Of a stretch of 64,000 nucleotides of DNA, positions 48,344 through 57,051 are shown piece after piece. The stretch spans positions 1 through 64,000 of the forward strand of contig NZ_BAKK01000021.1 in assembly GCF_000614145.1 (NCBI RefSeq), read 5' to 3'. Origin of the DNA: Bacteroides faecichinchillae JCM 17102 (GTDB lineage: Bacteria; Bacteroidota; Bacteroidia; Bacteroidales; Bacteroidaceae). The notes below the pieces were generated by a model. The model was not told the DNA's origin and did not search any database. It saw only the letters and a list, made by a program, of their open reading frames with translations. The translations under genes were made by a program, and so were the position numbers. Every line of letters starts with the position of its first letter. The first letter of the stretch is position 1.

Positions 48344-48793
48344 ATGAAGATGGAAAATTCAAAAGATGAGTATCTTCCACGTGAGATTAAGTTGTTGGTG
48401 ATTCATTGCAGCGCTACGCGCTGCAATGTCCCCTTCTCTGTAGAGCAACTTCGCGAATGTCATCTGCAAAGAGGATTCAAAGATATCGGTTATCATTTTT
48501 ATATTACCCGTAACGGAGAAGTACATCAGTGCCGTCCGTTTTCGGAACCGGGAGCTCATGTGAGAGGATTCAACCGGCATAGTATTGGAATTTGTTATGA
48601 AGGAGGACTCGATAAAGAAGGCCGTCCGGTAGATACGAGAACGCAGCCACAACGCTTCGCACTGATCGATCTACTGACTATCCTCAAACATCAGTATCCG
48701 GAGGCACAAATTCTGGGACATTATCAGTTAAGTGCTAATATTCATAAAGCTTGTCCTTGCTTTGATGCGAGAAAAGAATATTCACTGATATAA
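48344..48793 (+). CDS. N-acetylmuramoyl-L-alanine amidase (type 2)
   Basis: A 149-residue amidase that cuts the bond between muramic acid and the peptide of peptidoglycan. Zinc ligands are the histidine in LLVIHCSATR, the histidine in EPGAHVRGFN and the cysteine in HKACPCFDARKE; the conserved tyrosine is in DIGYHFYITRNG. It has no signal peptide, like phage endolysins, so release would need another route. A perfect 11-base-pair hairpin lies inside the gene. It ends the HU-smalltalk-amidase unit and a terminator follows. Confidence 0.92.
   Translation: MKMENSKDEYLPREIKLLVIHCSATRCNVPFSVEQLRECHLQRGFKDIGYHFYITRNGEVHQCRPFSEPGAHVRGFNRHSIGICYEGGLDKEGRPVDTRTQPQRFALIDLLTILKHQYPEAQILGHYQLSANIHKACPCFDARKEYSLI
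48404..48428 (+). repeat. perfect hairpin inside the amidase gene
   Basis: CATTGCAGCGC and GCGCTGCAATG are complementary over 11 bases with the 3-base loop TAC. It lies at codons 21-28 of the amidase, over the active-site HCSATRCN. It could slow translation or mark a processing site, or be due to the codons alone. Confidence 0.6.
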
Positions 48794-48812
48794 TTTTGTG
48801 TATAATCCCTAA

Positions 48813-48853
48813 AAATTACGGGAGACGGCGAAAGTGCTGTCTCCCGTGATTTT
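48813..48853. terminator. terminator after the amidase
   Basis: AATTACGGGAGAC pairs with GTCTCCCGTGATT (one mismatch) around a 12-base loop, followed by TTTAATAT. It closes the amidase unit and can also serve the HEPN gene coming from the other side. Confidence 0.8.
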
Positions 48854-48893
48854 AATATATCACTTACAATATAGGTTTCACAATTTCCGCACT

Positions 48894-49263
48894 TCAATCA
48901 CCAAATTCATTGATAATTTGCTGTAATACATTCCGCAACTGAGGCAAATCATGTTTTATCACATCATAAACAATTTCTGCATCTAAATCAAAATAGTGGT
49001 GTGCAATTATATCCCTCATACCCATAACACCTTTCCAATCAACTTCCGGATACCTAACAAATAAGTTTTTTCAGTTAGCTTATCTACTCCTTTTACTCCT
49101 TCTCCTATTGCAATTAATAACATACATGTACTTTCCAATCTTTCCATGCCTGAAGGAGTCAATAAATAGAAGGAGAAGTGATACTTCCTGAGTTAGATAG
49201 AATCCTCTCTACTGTTTGCAGAATCTTCTTTAACAAAGATTGTATAATTTGATTTTTACACAT
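48894..49263 (-). pseudogene. HEPN-domain (DUF86) toxin-like protein, two frameshifts
   Basis: Three frames give one HEPN protein: MCKNQIIQSLLKKILQTVER from ATG 49263; YLLTPSGMERLESTCMLLIA with IGEGVKGVDKLTEK; then FVRYPEVDWKGVMGMRDIIA HHYFDLDAE with a stop at 48894. MRDIIAH is the RNase motif Rx4H. Two single-base deletions (near 49170 and in an A run near 49070) separate them; repair gives about 123 residues, the normal size. It overlaps the nucleotidyltransferase gene by 8 bases. Such pairs act as toxin and antitoxin. Either the toxin is dead or the sequence is wrong. Confidence 0.75.
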
Positions 49264-49549
49264 AAATTCCATCCCTATTTATACACATCTTTAATAGTTC
49301 GTCCATGTTATTACGCAAACGAACAACATCAACTGAACATCTTAGCAATTTCTCTAATTCTTCTTTTATATGGACTAAAGTAAATATAGACGGCCTGTCT
49401 ATTTCAACACAAACATCAATATCACTTCCTTCATGCTGCTCACCACGAGCCACGGACCCAAATATTCCCATACGAGAAATACCATATTTTTCAGCATTCC
49501 CCCGCATATACTCACGAAGTAAAGACAAATATTCTACAGTACTTAACAT
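49256..49549 (-). CDS. MNT-type nucleotidyltransferase (antitoxin)
   Basis: From ATG 49549 a 97-residue protein with MGIFGSVARGEQHEGSDIDV, the minimal nucleotidyltransferase motif (GSxxRG and SDxD). It should transfer nucleotides to its HEPN partner and block it. An ATG at 49594 would add 15 residues (MGENFFLCYKLIIGY) without family match. Its end overlaps the HEPN start, which shows coupling. Confidence 0.88.
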   Translation of the reverse strand: MLSTVEYLSLLREYMRGNAEKYGISRMGIFGSVARGEQHEGSDIDVCVEIDRPSIFTLVHIKEELEKLLRCSVDVVRLRNNMDELLKMCINRDGIYV

Positions 49550-49631
49550 ATAACCAATTATTAGTTTATAACAAAGAAAGAAATTTTCTCCCAATAATCA
49601 AAGCTTCTATCTCCTTTTTATTATAAAACCC

Positions 49632-49730
49632 TCATAACTTATGAAAATGCTTATGTACCTTTTCCAAGATAATCTTTTTAGATGCTTCCAAAGTTATACA
49701 TTCGTTATCTAGTTCTTCTTGAGTAATCAT
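49632..49730 (-). CDS. possible small protein
   Basis: A 32-codon frame starting MITQEELDNECITLEASKKI and ending HKHFHKL. It is helical and charged, and lies between the MNT gene and the DUF4248 gene. No ribosome site or family is evident; it may be a remnant of a longer gene. Confidence 0.25.
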   Translation of the reverse strand: MITQEELDNECITLEASKKIILEKVHKHFHKL

Positions 49731-49798
49731 AGGTACCACTTCTTCTTTATTGCACCGCTGATATTATACCATTTCCTCACGCGCAACAAAAGATTAAA

Positions 49799-50032
49799 TC
49801 AGAATTCTCCCGGCTTCCCCAGATAATAAGCTATCAAACGTACTTCCCGCACAGAAAAGGCTTTCGTTTTCGGATGAAAATCCGTAGCCAATATCTCATC
49901 CATCAAAGGTTGGCAACGACGCATCCAACGACGGAGCTTATCAACAGAAGCACGAACACTTATATCAGGAAAATACATTTGGGCAAGTTCTTGTTTGTTG
50001 TAGCATTTCACTACAAAATCTGGTTGGTTCAT
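49799..50032 (-). CDS. DUF4248 family protein
   Basis: A 77-residue protein with FVVKCYNKQELAQMYFPDIS followed by VDKLRRWMRRCQPLMDEIL and a C-terminal SVREVRLIAYYLGKPGEF. The family looks like a DNA-binding helix-turn-helix and is found near HU-like and VirE-type genes in Bacteroidales. It lies between the polysaccharide operon and the HEPN/MNT pair, on the same strand as both. Confidence 0.85.
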   Translation of the reverse strand: MNQPDFVVKCYNKQELAQMYFPDISVRASVDKLRRWMRRCQPLMDEILATDFHPKTKAFSVREVRLIAYYLGKPGEF

Positions 50033-50116
50033 TGTATCTTTATATTTGGATTATAGGATATAAAGATACAAAATAGATCACTAATACACAACAAAATAGC
50101 GCAACATTTCGAATCT

Positions 50117-50743
50117 CTAAAATTTCTTTCCGAAAACTATATTTATGAATGTTCTCACTAGAATTTTAAAATCAAACCACCAAGAACGATGTTGCAAATA
50201 AAATAGATCGTATCGTAGACGACGTAACATTTTCTCCATTGTATCTGTATACCCGTTATATAATGTCGCATACGAAGTCACTCCCGGACGGATCTGATAC
50301 AAGAACCGGTAACGAGGATCACGTTCCATTATTTGATCAATATAAAACTTACGTTCCGGACGAGGACCAATAAATGCCATTTGACCACAAAAAACGTTCC
50401 AAAGTTGCGGTAACTCATCCAAGTGATGTTCACGCAAGAACTTTCCCACTTTGGTCAATCGGTTATCTTTTCCTCCAGCATAAAGCTGAGGTCCCATAGA
50501 TTCTGCATCCAAACGCATACTGCGAAATTTGTAGATGTAGAACGGACGGCCGAAACGTCCTATACGTTCCTGTTTGAAGATAGCAGGACCGCCATCTTCA
50601 CGATGCACTACGATGTAACAGATTAAAAACAACGGAGAAAAAATAATTAGTAAAATCCCCGCAATGATACAATCCCCCACTCGTTTAACATTGCGTTCAA
50701 AGCCATTCATTCCATCACGAATGAACTCGTCATCATACCCCAT
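50117..50743 (-). CDS. initiating undecaprenyl-phosphate sugar transferase
   Basis: A 208-residue phosphoglycosyltransferase (WcaJ/PglC type). One membrane hairpin lies at about residues 24-45 (CIIAGILLIIFSPLFLICYI), then the catalytic domain with KFRSMRLDAE, LREHHLDELPQLWNVF and FIGPRPERKFY. It puts the first sugar phosphate on undecaprenyl phosphate. It is the last gene of the operon read from the right. The sugar is not evident; the order is common in Bacteroides capsule loci. Confidence 0.93.
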   Translation of the reverse strand: MGYDDEFIRDGMNGFERNVKRVGDCIIAGILLIIFSPLFLICYIVVHREDGGPAIFKQERIGRFGRPFYIYKFRSMRLDAESMGPQLYAGGKDNRLTKVGKFLREHHLDELPQLWNVFCGQMAFIGPRPERKFYIDQIMERDPRYRFLYQIRPGVTSYATLYNGYTDTMEKMLRRLRYDLFYLQHRSWWFDFKILVRTFINIVFGKKF

Positions 50744-50796
50744 GATAATTATTGATTAAAAAAACAAAAAAGAATATTCAATTAATTGTACATATA

Positions 50797-51831
50797 TTAT
50801 TGTTTGTATATCTCCATATACCCCTCAACCATCTTTTCAACTGTTAAATCCTCATTAAATCGTTGAATAGCTTTTTCTGAAAACGATTTATTTACTTCGT
50901 CATGCTCTAGTATATATTTTATTTTTTCGACAAAAGCTTCTGCCACATTCTCTACTACATAACCATTCTCCCCATTCACCACAATTTCACTTATCCCCCC
51001 TACATTTGACGCAACAACAGGCTTACCATAGCTCATAGCCTCCAATATTACCATTGGTAATCCCTCATAGTTACTAGTCAATATAAACAAATCTGCATAA
51101 TTTGTATATGCACCGGCATTAGGAATATTACCCATAAAGAAAACATTCTGTAGATTCTCTTCTACAACTTCGTGCTGATTCCCGATCCAGATAAAAGCAT
51201 ATTGAGGTAATAAAGATGCAACTTTAAGAAACAGTTCTAGGTTTGTCTGAGGTGACAAACGCGCAATACAAAGTATTTTGCGTTTATACTGACTACAAAA
51301 GTTAAAGGGATTGGATTCTAAAATAACAGGTTTTAAAATACCATTATATACCAAGCAAACATTATAAGTTATTTTTTCCTCTTTCAAATAATGCACATCA
51401 TAAGAGCTAACCCCAACAATTGCTTTACAACGTGTTTGAAGCATACGTTCTATCGGCAAATATTTTCGATAGGCAACACGTATTGAGTCAACCCCATGTA
51501 CCGTATATACAACCTTTGATTTAGGAAATACCAGACGTCCTAACACACCTATCTTAGAAGAATGAAGATGAATAATATCAGGCTTATATTCGCGATACAA
51601 TTTTATCAATGATAGCCCGGTTTGCACATCTGAAATTAGTGACAAAGATCTTTTCAAATGTTTCACAGAAACTTTTTGCACATTAGTATTCAACATTTTC
51701 CACATCTTACCATCCCCTTCTCCCGCTGCAACAATGACTTCGTGGTCTTTACTCAGACTATTAGCCAGATTAACAACAACAGATTGCGCCCCACCTAGTT
51801 CACAGAGCGTTATAATTTGAAGTATACGCAT
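50797..51831 (-). CDS. family 4 glycosyltransferase
   Basis: A 344-residue GT-B enzyme. The N-terminal ELGGAQSVVVNLANSLSKDH is the acceptor-side loop, and the donor-side motif is FILTSNYEGLPMVILEAMSY with GKPVVASNVGGISEIV (EX7E pattern). It should add one sugar of the repeat unit from a nucleotide sugar with retention of configuration. It is separated from the next gene by 46 bases of A+T-rich DNA. Confidence 0.92.
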   Translation of the reverse strand: MRILQIITLCELGGAQSVVVNLANSLSKDHEVIVAAGEGDGKMWKMLNTNVQKVSVKHLKRSLSLISDVQTGLSLIKLYREYKPDIIHLHSSKIGVLGRLVFPKSKVVYTVHGVDSIRVAYRKYLPIERMLQTRCKAIVGVSSYDVHYLKEEKITYNVCLVYNGILKPVILESNPFNFCSQYKRKILCIARLSPQTNLELFLKVASLLPQYAFIWIGNQHEVVEENLQNVFFMGNIPNAGAYTNYADLFILTSNYEGLPMVILEAMSYGKPVVASNVGGISEIVVNGENGYVVENVAEAFVEKIKYILEHDEVNKSFSEKAIQRFNEDLTVEKMVEGYMEIYKQ

Positions 51832-51877
51832 ATATAACTTTAGTTATTACACAAATCAATTAAGTATTGTATTCCGA

Positions 51878-52774
51878 TTAATTCCATACATCTTTATCCT
51901 GAATAGCAGCATCTAGCTCCACCATAGCCTTTTGCATATCAAATGATATAGAGTATCGTTTATTAGTCTTCCTTAATGACACTAATACATCCATCTGATT
52001 AGTAAAATGACAATACAGACAGAATATACTTTTCGCAAAAGCAAAAACTATATTTTTTACAGCAGTCAACCAATTAAGATCATATTTTATGGGATGGACA
52101 AAAATTCTCAATGAGCTCATATGGGTGGTTAAATATTTCTTACAAGTTGGAATCCCATATTCTCTATAAAACATTAATGACTCTTGCAAATTTCGGAATT
52201 TTGAATATTTTAGTGTCCTCATCCACAACTCCTTATCTTCTATTCTTACAAATTTATCATTATATGGATTATTAACAAACCAATCTCTCTTAGCCATTAC
52301 AGATGGATGGAGTATATACATATTACTTGTAATAGGAATATTTGGCATGAGTATACACGCATGAACCTCATTGTTAGCACCTATCGAATAGTACGAAGTA
52401 CCCAAAACATCAATTGTACTATCAAGTTTCAATGTTTCTAATTGCTTCTCAATTCTCTGCCTATTCATTATATCATCAGCATCCATACGGGCATAATACT
52501 CTCCTTTAGACATTAAGACGGATTGATTCAACCTATATACCAGTCCCCTATTACCCCCGTCGGAAATCACCTTTATACGCTTATCTACAAAAGAAGTAGC
52601 TATAGCCAACGAACGATCTGTACTCCCATCATCAACCAATAATATCTCTAAATTAGTATATGTCTGGTTTATAACTGAACGTATTGCATCTGCTAAATGA
52701 GCTTCAGCATTATAAAAAGGAATAGCAACGGTTACTAAGATCTGATTATTATTCATATCATTAATTTTATCCAA
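51878..52774 (-). CDS. family 2 glycosyltransferase
   Basis: A 298-residue GT-A enzyme. The start VTVAIPFYNAEAHLADAIRS, then LEILLVDDGSTDRS and YYARMDADD (the DxD metal motif) are typical. It adds a sugar with inversion. Its start lies inside the end of the next upstream gene (22-base overlap), so the two are coupled. Confidence 0.92.
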   Translation of the reverse strand: MDKINDMNNNQILVTVAIPFYNAEAHLADAIRSVINQTYTNLEILLVDDGSTDRSLAIATSFVDKRIKVISDGGNRGLVYRLNQSVLMSKGEYYARMDADDIMNRQRIEKQLETLKLDSTIDVLGTSYYSIGANNEVHACILMPNIPITSNMYILHPSVMAKRDWFVNNPYNDKFVRIEDKELWMRTLKYSKFRNLQESLMFYREYGIPTCKKYLTTHMSSLRIFVHPIKYDLNWLTAVKNIVFAFAKSIFCLYCHFTNQMDVLVSLRKTNKRYSISFDMQKAMVELDAAIQDKDVWN

Positions 52775-53736
52775 AGTCCTATTTTAATATACAACTTCAA
52801 AATAAACTTACATTTATTATCTAATAAAAACAATATAAATCTATCTTTATTTGCTATTTCATCCTTAGTATAAGTTGTATTATCAGGAAATATATTCATT
52901 GCATAATCAAAGGCATCATTATTATAAACTGACGATTTTAAAAGATGAATCTTAAGAAACGTTTTGGAAAGAGATAAAACTCTTAAATAATATGATCCAT
53001 CTCTCTTCAAAAAGAAATCAGAAAGAATAGTCATAGCCCTTTCCAGACTTTTCACAGACCGAACATTGACAGAAGCCGTATAAGATGAAGAATTATACTT
53101 TACATAATAATAGCAGACCGAATCAAGATATACTATTTTTTTAGCATTATATATTAAGCGAGGGGTAGTAGCATAATCTTCGCCATAACACACAAGAGGA
53201 TCTAATTCAACCCCTTGATAAAGATCCTTCTTACAAAAGCGAAAACACAATTCAAAACGAGACTGTCTAGTAAGTACATTATAGAGATAGTCCTCCTTTA
53301 TTTTAGGAATGGATTGAACAACTATCTTATAATGGTTAGAATACACTTCAGTAGCATTAAATAGAACCATATCAGCATCACTTTCGTTAGCCTTATTTAC
53401 TAGTAGTTCAACAGCATCCATAGAAATATAATCATCACTATCAACATGCCAAATATATTCACCTTCTGCATATTGTAAGCCACTCCTCCTAGCAGCTGTA
53501 AGACCTTTATTTACATCATGTGTTACTACACAGACTTGATTAGCTCGATGAGGATACTCAAGAAGCTTTCTTTCAACATGCTTCATACTATCATCAGGAG
53601 TAGAATCATTCACAAATACATACTGAATATTTATGTAACTTTGCGAGAACAAAGAATCCAAACACTTGTCTATATATCGTTCTACATTAAATATTGGAAC
53701 GACTATAGACACAAGAGGTAATTGAATATTTACCAT
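52753..53736 (-). CDS. family 2 glycosyltransferase
   Basis: A 327-residue GT-A enzyme with VSIVVPIFNVERYIDKCLDS, YVFVNDSTPDDS and the metal motif WHVDSDDYI. The C-terminal part is helical with basic patches (LLDNKCKFILKLYIKIGLWI), which may lie on the membrane. It comes 5 bases after the polymerase gene and overlaps the following transferase. Confidence 0.92.
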   Translation of the reverse strand: MVNIQLPLVSIVVPIFNVERYIDKCLDSLFSQSYINIQYVFVNDSTPDDSMKHVERKLLEYPHRANQVCVVTHDVNKGLTAARRSGLQYAEGEYIWHVDSDDYISMDAVELLVNKANESDADMVLFNATEVYSNHYKIVVQSIPKIKEDYLYNVLTRQSRFELCFRFCKKDLYQGVELDPLVCYGEDYATTPRLIYNAKKIVYLDSVCYYYVKYNSSSYTASVNVRSVKSLERAMTILSDFFLKRDGSYYLRVLSLSKTFLKIHLLKSSVYNNDAFDYAMNIFPDNTTYTKDEIANKDRFILFLLDNKCKFILKLYIKIGLWIKLMI

Positions 53737-53741
53737 AAAAA

Positions 53742-54975
53742 TTATCTATTATAAATATACGGAGAACCCGACGAATCTATATTTTCATAAATCCAGTTAT
53801 CATCATAATCCATTGTCAAAGCCACAGGAAATGGAGAAAACAAATAGTACCAACGGGTTATAGTATGTATTCGCCAGCCAACAAAAACAGCAAGAACAGT
53901 GTACAATAGATAGATCTGGAATAATCTCTTTACTTTTAAAACACCCACATACTTGATTAAGAATACAATACCATATAAAAAGAAAAAACTCTGAACACGA
54001 CCATTTAACGCAAAAAATGAAATAGTAAATGCGTATAACAAAAAAAAGATTATATACAATAGAGGTATCCTTATTAATTGGAACTTTCTTACAAAATAGA
54101 ATTATAAACAAAACATTAACAGCATATCCAAATATAACAGGTAGCCAGAAGAAAATATTAAAACCGGAAAGATACGAAGTATCCGAATATCTTCCTTCAG
54201 TATAATTCACTAAATAGTTTCCCAGATCTCCTAAAGGTAAATAAGACAAAAGAAGATTCAACGAATTAGAAATTACCAAAAGAGCACCGAATATAACATA
54301 AAAGAACGATTTTTTAGGTATATAAAAATTAAGCATTTTCATTATGATCAGCATTATTATCATCAAAATGCTAAAATGAAAATAGACAGCCAAAATCAAT
54401 AATAAGAAATCGAAGAAACTTTTTTTATGAAAAACATACCTTTTACAAATATAAAATGAGACAATTACAGCAGCAAAAGTAAACCTTAGGCCAGTTGCAA
54501 TAGCAGAAAAAGGAATAATTAATACAACAAATCCAAAAACAAATAGTCTATCATATGATCCTTTCTGCTCCGAATCACTAAAATAATCATATAATTTCAA
54601 GAATAGTAACGATGCTACAAATACTAACAAAAATCGAACAAAACCAAAAGAAATCTCATATCTTGTAAATATAAACTCTAGAATGTACAACAAAAAGTCT
54701 ATTTTTATATTATACGACAGATAAAGAAAAAATTCATTCTTGTCCATCATAGATATAGTACCGAAAATTTTCCAATGACGATAAAGGTCTGCAGTAGGTG
54801 GAACCAGTAAAATTGCACACAGTCCCATAAACAAAGCAAACAGTATATATGCATTTTTCTTCTGTTTATAACACCTATTAATTACCATTGGCATTGCTAA
54901 AACCGGGCAAATTAAGAATACCAACCATATGAACCAATCAGTTTGAAGAAGGACCTTTAATTGTGCTTTTTCCAT
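53742..54975 (-). pseudogene. EpsG/Wzy-type polysaccharide polymerase, frameshifted
   Basis: A membrane protein with about ten to twelve helices, resembling EpsG/Wzy polymerases that link repeat units. From ATG 54975 (MEKAQLKVLLQTDWF) the frame runs to a run of eight T near 54050. There it shifts: the correct continuation is LLYAFTISFFALNGRVQSFF in the frame ending at 53742. A run of seven (or ten) T would restore about 411 residues. As it stands the protein would lose its last 80 or so residues. An upstream ATG at 55005 is less likely. Confidence 0.8.
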
Positions 54976-55924
54976 ATTGTTCTTCCAATCGCGGATGACA
55001 TTCAAGTCCTAAATAATGCAAGCGACTATCTTTGGGGAATGAATAAATAGCTGTACTATCAATGGTATATACGTCATCAAAATGAATACCGACTAATGCA
55101 AAAAGTTCTGCAGGCAACTTCCTAGAATAAACAGTTATATTGGGAAAGACCTTAGTATAGTCTATACTATCACGAGGATGAGTTTTAAGAAGAACATCTT
55201 CTGGCTGATATTTAGCAATTATATCCCCATAAATATTAATCATAACATCATCACCGACATCTTGATTATAGGGTTGGGTTAAAATAATAACCTTTTTCCC
55301 CTTTAACATTGAGATATCCTCATTGTCAAAATCAAATAAATATTTTATATATTCCTGGGCTTCACTCTGATTCCACATTTTATTCAGATCTATCACAGTT
55401 GCTTTATTTTTCACACACTGAGGTATCTCGTCTATTCCTGTCATCACCACCTTTTTTGACTGTCTGGGATATCCATATTCCCCTTCTCCCATTATAGGAC
55501 CATAAAGTAGTTTATATAGCCATTTAGGATGGAGATTCGTAGTACGAGTTATCTCATTTATATCATAGTTTGCAAGTCCGTCTTCAAGCACTACCATTGT
55601 GCGTTTACGCAACAGAGCTGGAGTAAACCATAGATGATCACCACCATAAATAGGAAGTTTTTTAAGAAATGGCCATCTAAAATAAGAAGTACAATAAAGC
55701 CCGAAACGATACAGAACCCTCATAAGATAAGGTTTTCGTATCATCTTTAAATACGAAAGACACTTTTTATACTTCATTTTTTTCTGTACTTCTTCTGAAA
55801 TAGCATCAGACACGAAAAAGAAAGTAGACTCAAACTGTTCTTTTCCGTAAACCAACAGGTATAATAACATGGAATATGTAGAAGCCAGGAAACACACCGC
55901 TTTTATATCTTTATATTTAGCCAT
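54938..55924 (-). CDS. GT52-family glycosyltransferase, candidate sialyl/nonulosonyl transferase
   Basis: A 328-residue protein with KAVCFLASTYSMLLYLLVYG, TMVVLEDGLANYDI, DVLLKTHPRDSIDYTKVF and DDVYTIDSTAIYSFP, the pattern of family GT52 (Neisseria Lst sialyltransferase and relatives). Since the operon makes CMP-nonulosonic acid, this is the best candidate to transfer it; that link is inferred. It ends inside the polymerase gene start (38-base overlap with ATG 54975). Confidence 0.82.
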   Translation of the reverse strand: MAKYKDIKAVCFLASTYSMLLYLLVYGKEQFESTFFFVSDAISEEVQKKMKYKKCLSYLKMIRKPYLMRVLYRFGLYCTSYFRWPFLKKLPIYGGDHLWFTPALLRKRTMVVLEDGLANYDINEITRTTNLHPKWLYKLLYGPIMGEGEYGYPRQSKKVVMTGIDEIPQCVKNKATVIDLNKMWNQSEAQEYIKYLFDFDNEDISMLKGKKVIILTQPYNQDVGDDVMINIYGDIIAKYQPEDVLLKTHPRDSIDYTKVFPNITVYSRKLPAELFALVGIHFDDVYTIDSTAIYSFPKDSRLHYLGLECHPRLEEQYGKSTIKGPSSN

Positions 55925-55926
55925 TT

Positions 55927-57040
55927 TTACACCTCCATTCGCATTTCTTTTGCACGTTCCAAATTCTTCTGTAAATAAACAGCCGCCTCCAAACGGTAAT
56001 TTCTCAATGCCTCTTCAGTCAATTGATAATCAATATTTCTCATTAACTTCTCGCCTAACTGACTGTAATGACTAACCAAACGGTCAGAAAGGTGTAGCAT
56101 AGATAATAGACTCGTCAACTTCTGCATATTGGAAGAGCGTAAAAGAGTACAAAATCTACTATGAGTTATAATAGAAAATATACTTCCATGAAATGTATCA
56201 GTAACTACATATGAAGCATTTTTTGAAATAATCAAAAATGTCTAAAGGAGAATTAGGAACGAATTCACTATCACACCAACTATAACTACAAAACAACGAT
56301 ATAATCCGCAGTTTATATTTAAGAGCATAAGATTTTATCTCAGCAACTTCCTTTTTACTTCGAATACGTCCTTCGTAACTATAAATCAAAATATAATCTT
56401 CATATTTTACTGACTGCATCTTAGATATCTCACTCTGATAGCCATAAATAAGCACAGGATCGAGATGCATAGTAGGAATATTACCTGTCAATTCCTTGAT
56501 GATTTCATATGAATTACGATCACGAACAGAAATATTTTTCAATGCCTTTAAATGATGACTTATCTCCTCAGCAATACCATATTGGAAAAGTTGCTTAATT
56601 GTAGTATGCCCAAACGAACCAGCATAGGAAAAGACATAAGAACAATCCATTTTTCCATAAAGTTGAGGAGTATACCCCCAAGATGAGTTTTGTACAGCAT
56701 TAAAAACCTCATCACTACCTATCACCACTGCATCACAAGCACTAACATCAACCCCTCCATTGGGATCTAACTGTTTATAAAACTTCTCAAAAAGGGGAGC
56801 CAGAGTCTTACCATGATTACGAGTTATAATCTTCCCTCTGATACCCATAAGCCGCAAATCTTTCAAAAAACGTTTAATCCGACAAGGTATCGACTCTGAC
56901 ACTAATATTATGCCAGGCTCAATATCAATAAAGCCTACTTCATCAGCCCCATTAACTAAAAGCAACTGTTTCAATGCATAAGCTTGTAACCAAGAACCAT
57001 AATTAGGCACTCTCTGCATAGATAATATACCCACCTTCAT
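55927..57040 (-). pseudogene. polysaccharide pyruvyltransferase, frameshifted
   Basis: Transfers pyruvate from phosphoenolpyruvate to a sugar as a ketal. The first frame starts KVGILSMQRVPNYGSWLQAY and has ACDAVVIGSDEVFNAVQNSS, both typical. At a run of six A near 56222 the frame breaks (KKCFICSY, stop at 56198); with five (or eight) A it continues NASYVVTDTFHGSIFSIITH, the conserved acceptor motif, and ends at 55927, about 371 residues. It follows the iron-sulfur gene by 11 bases, a standard pair. Confidence 0.85.
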
Positions 57041-57051
57041 CTAAATATCTA

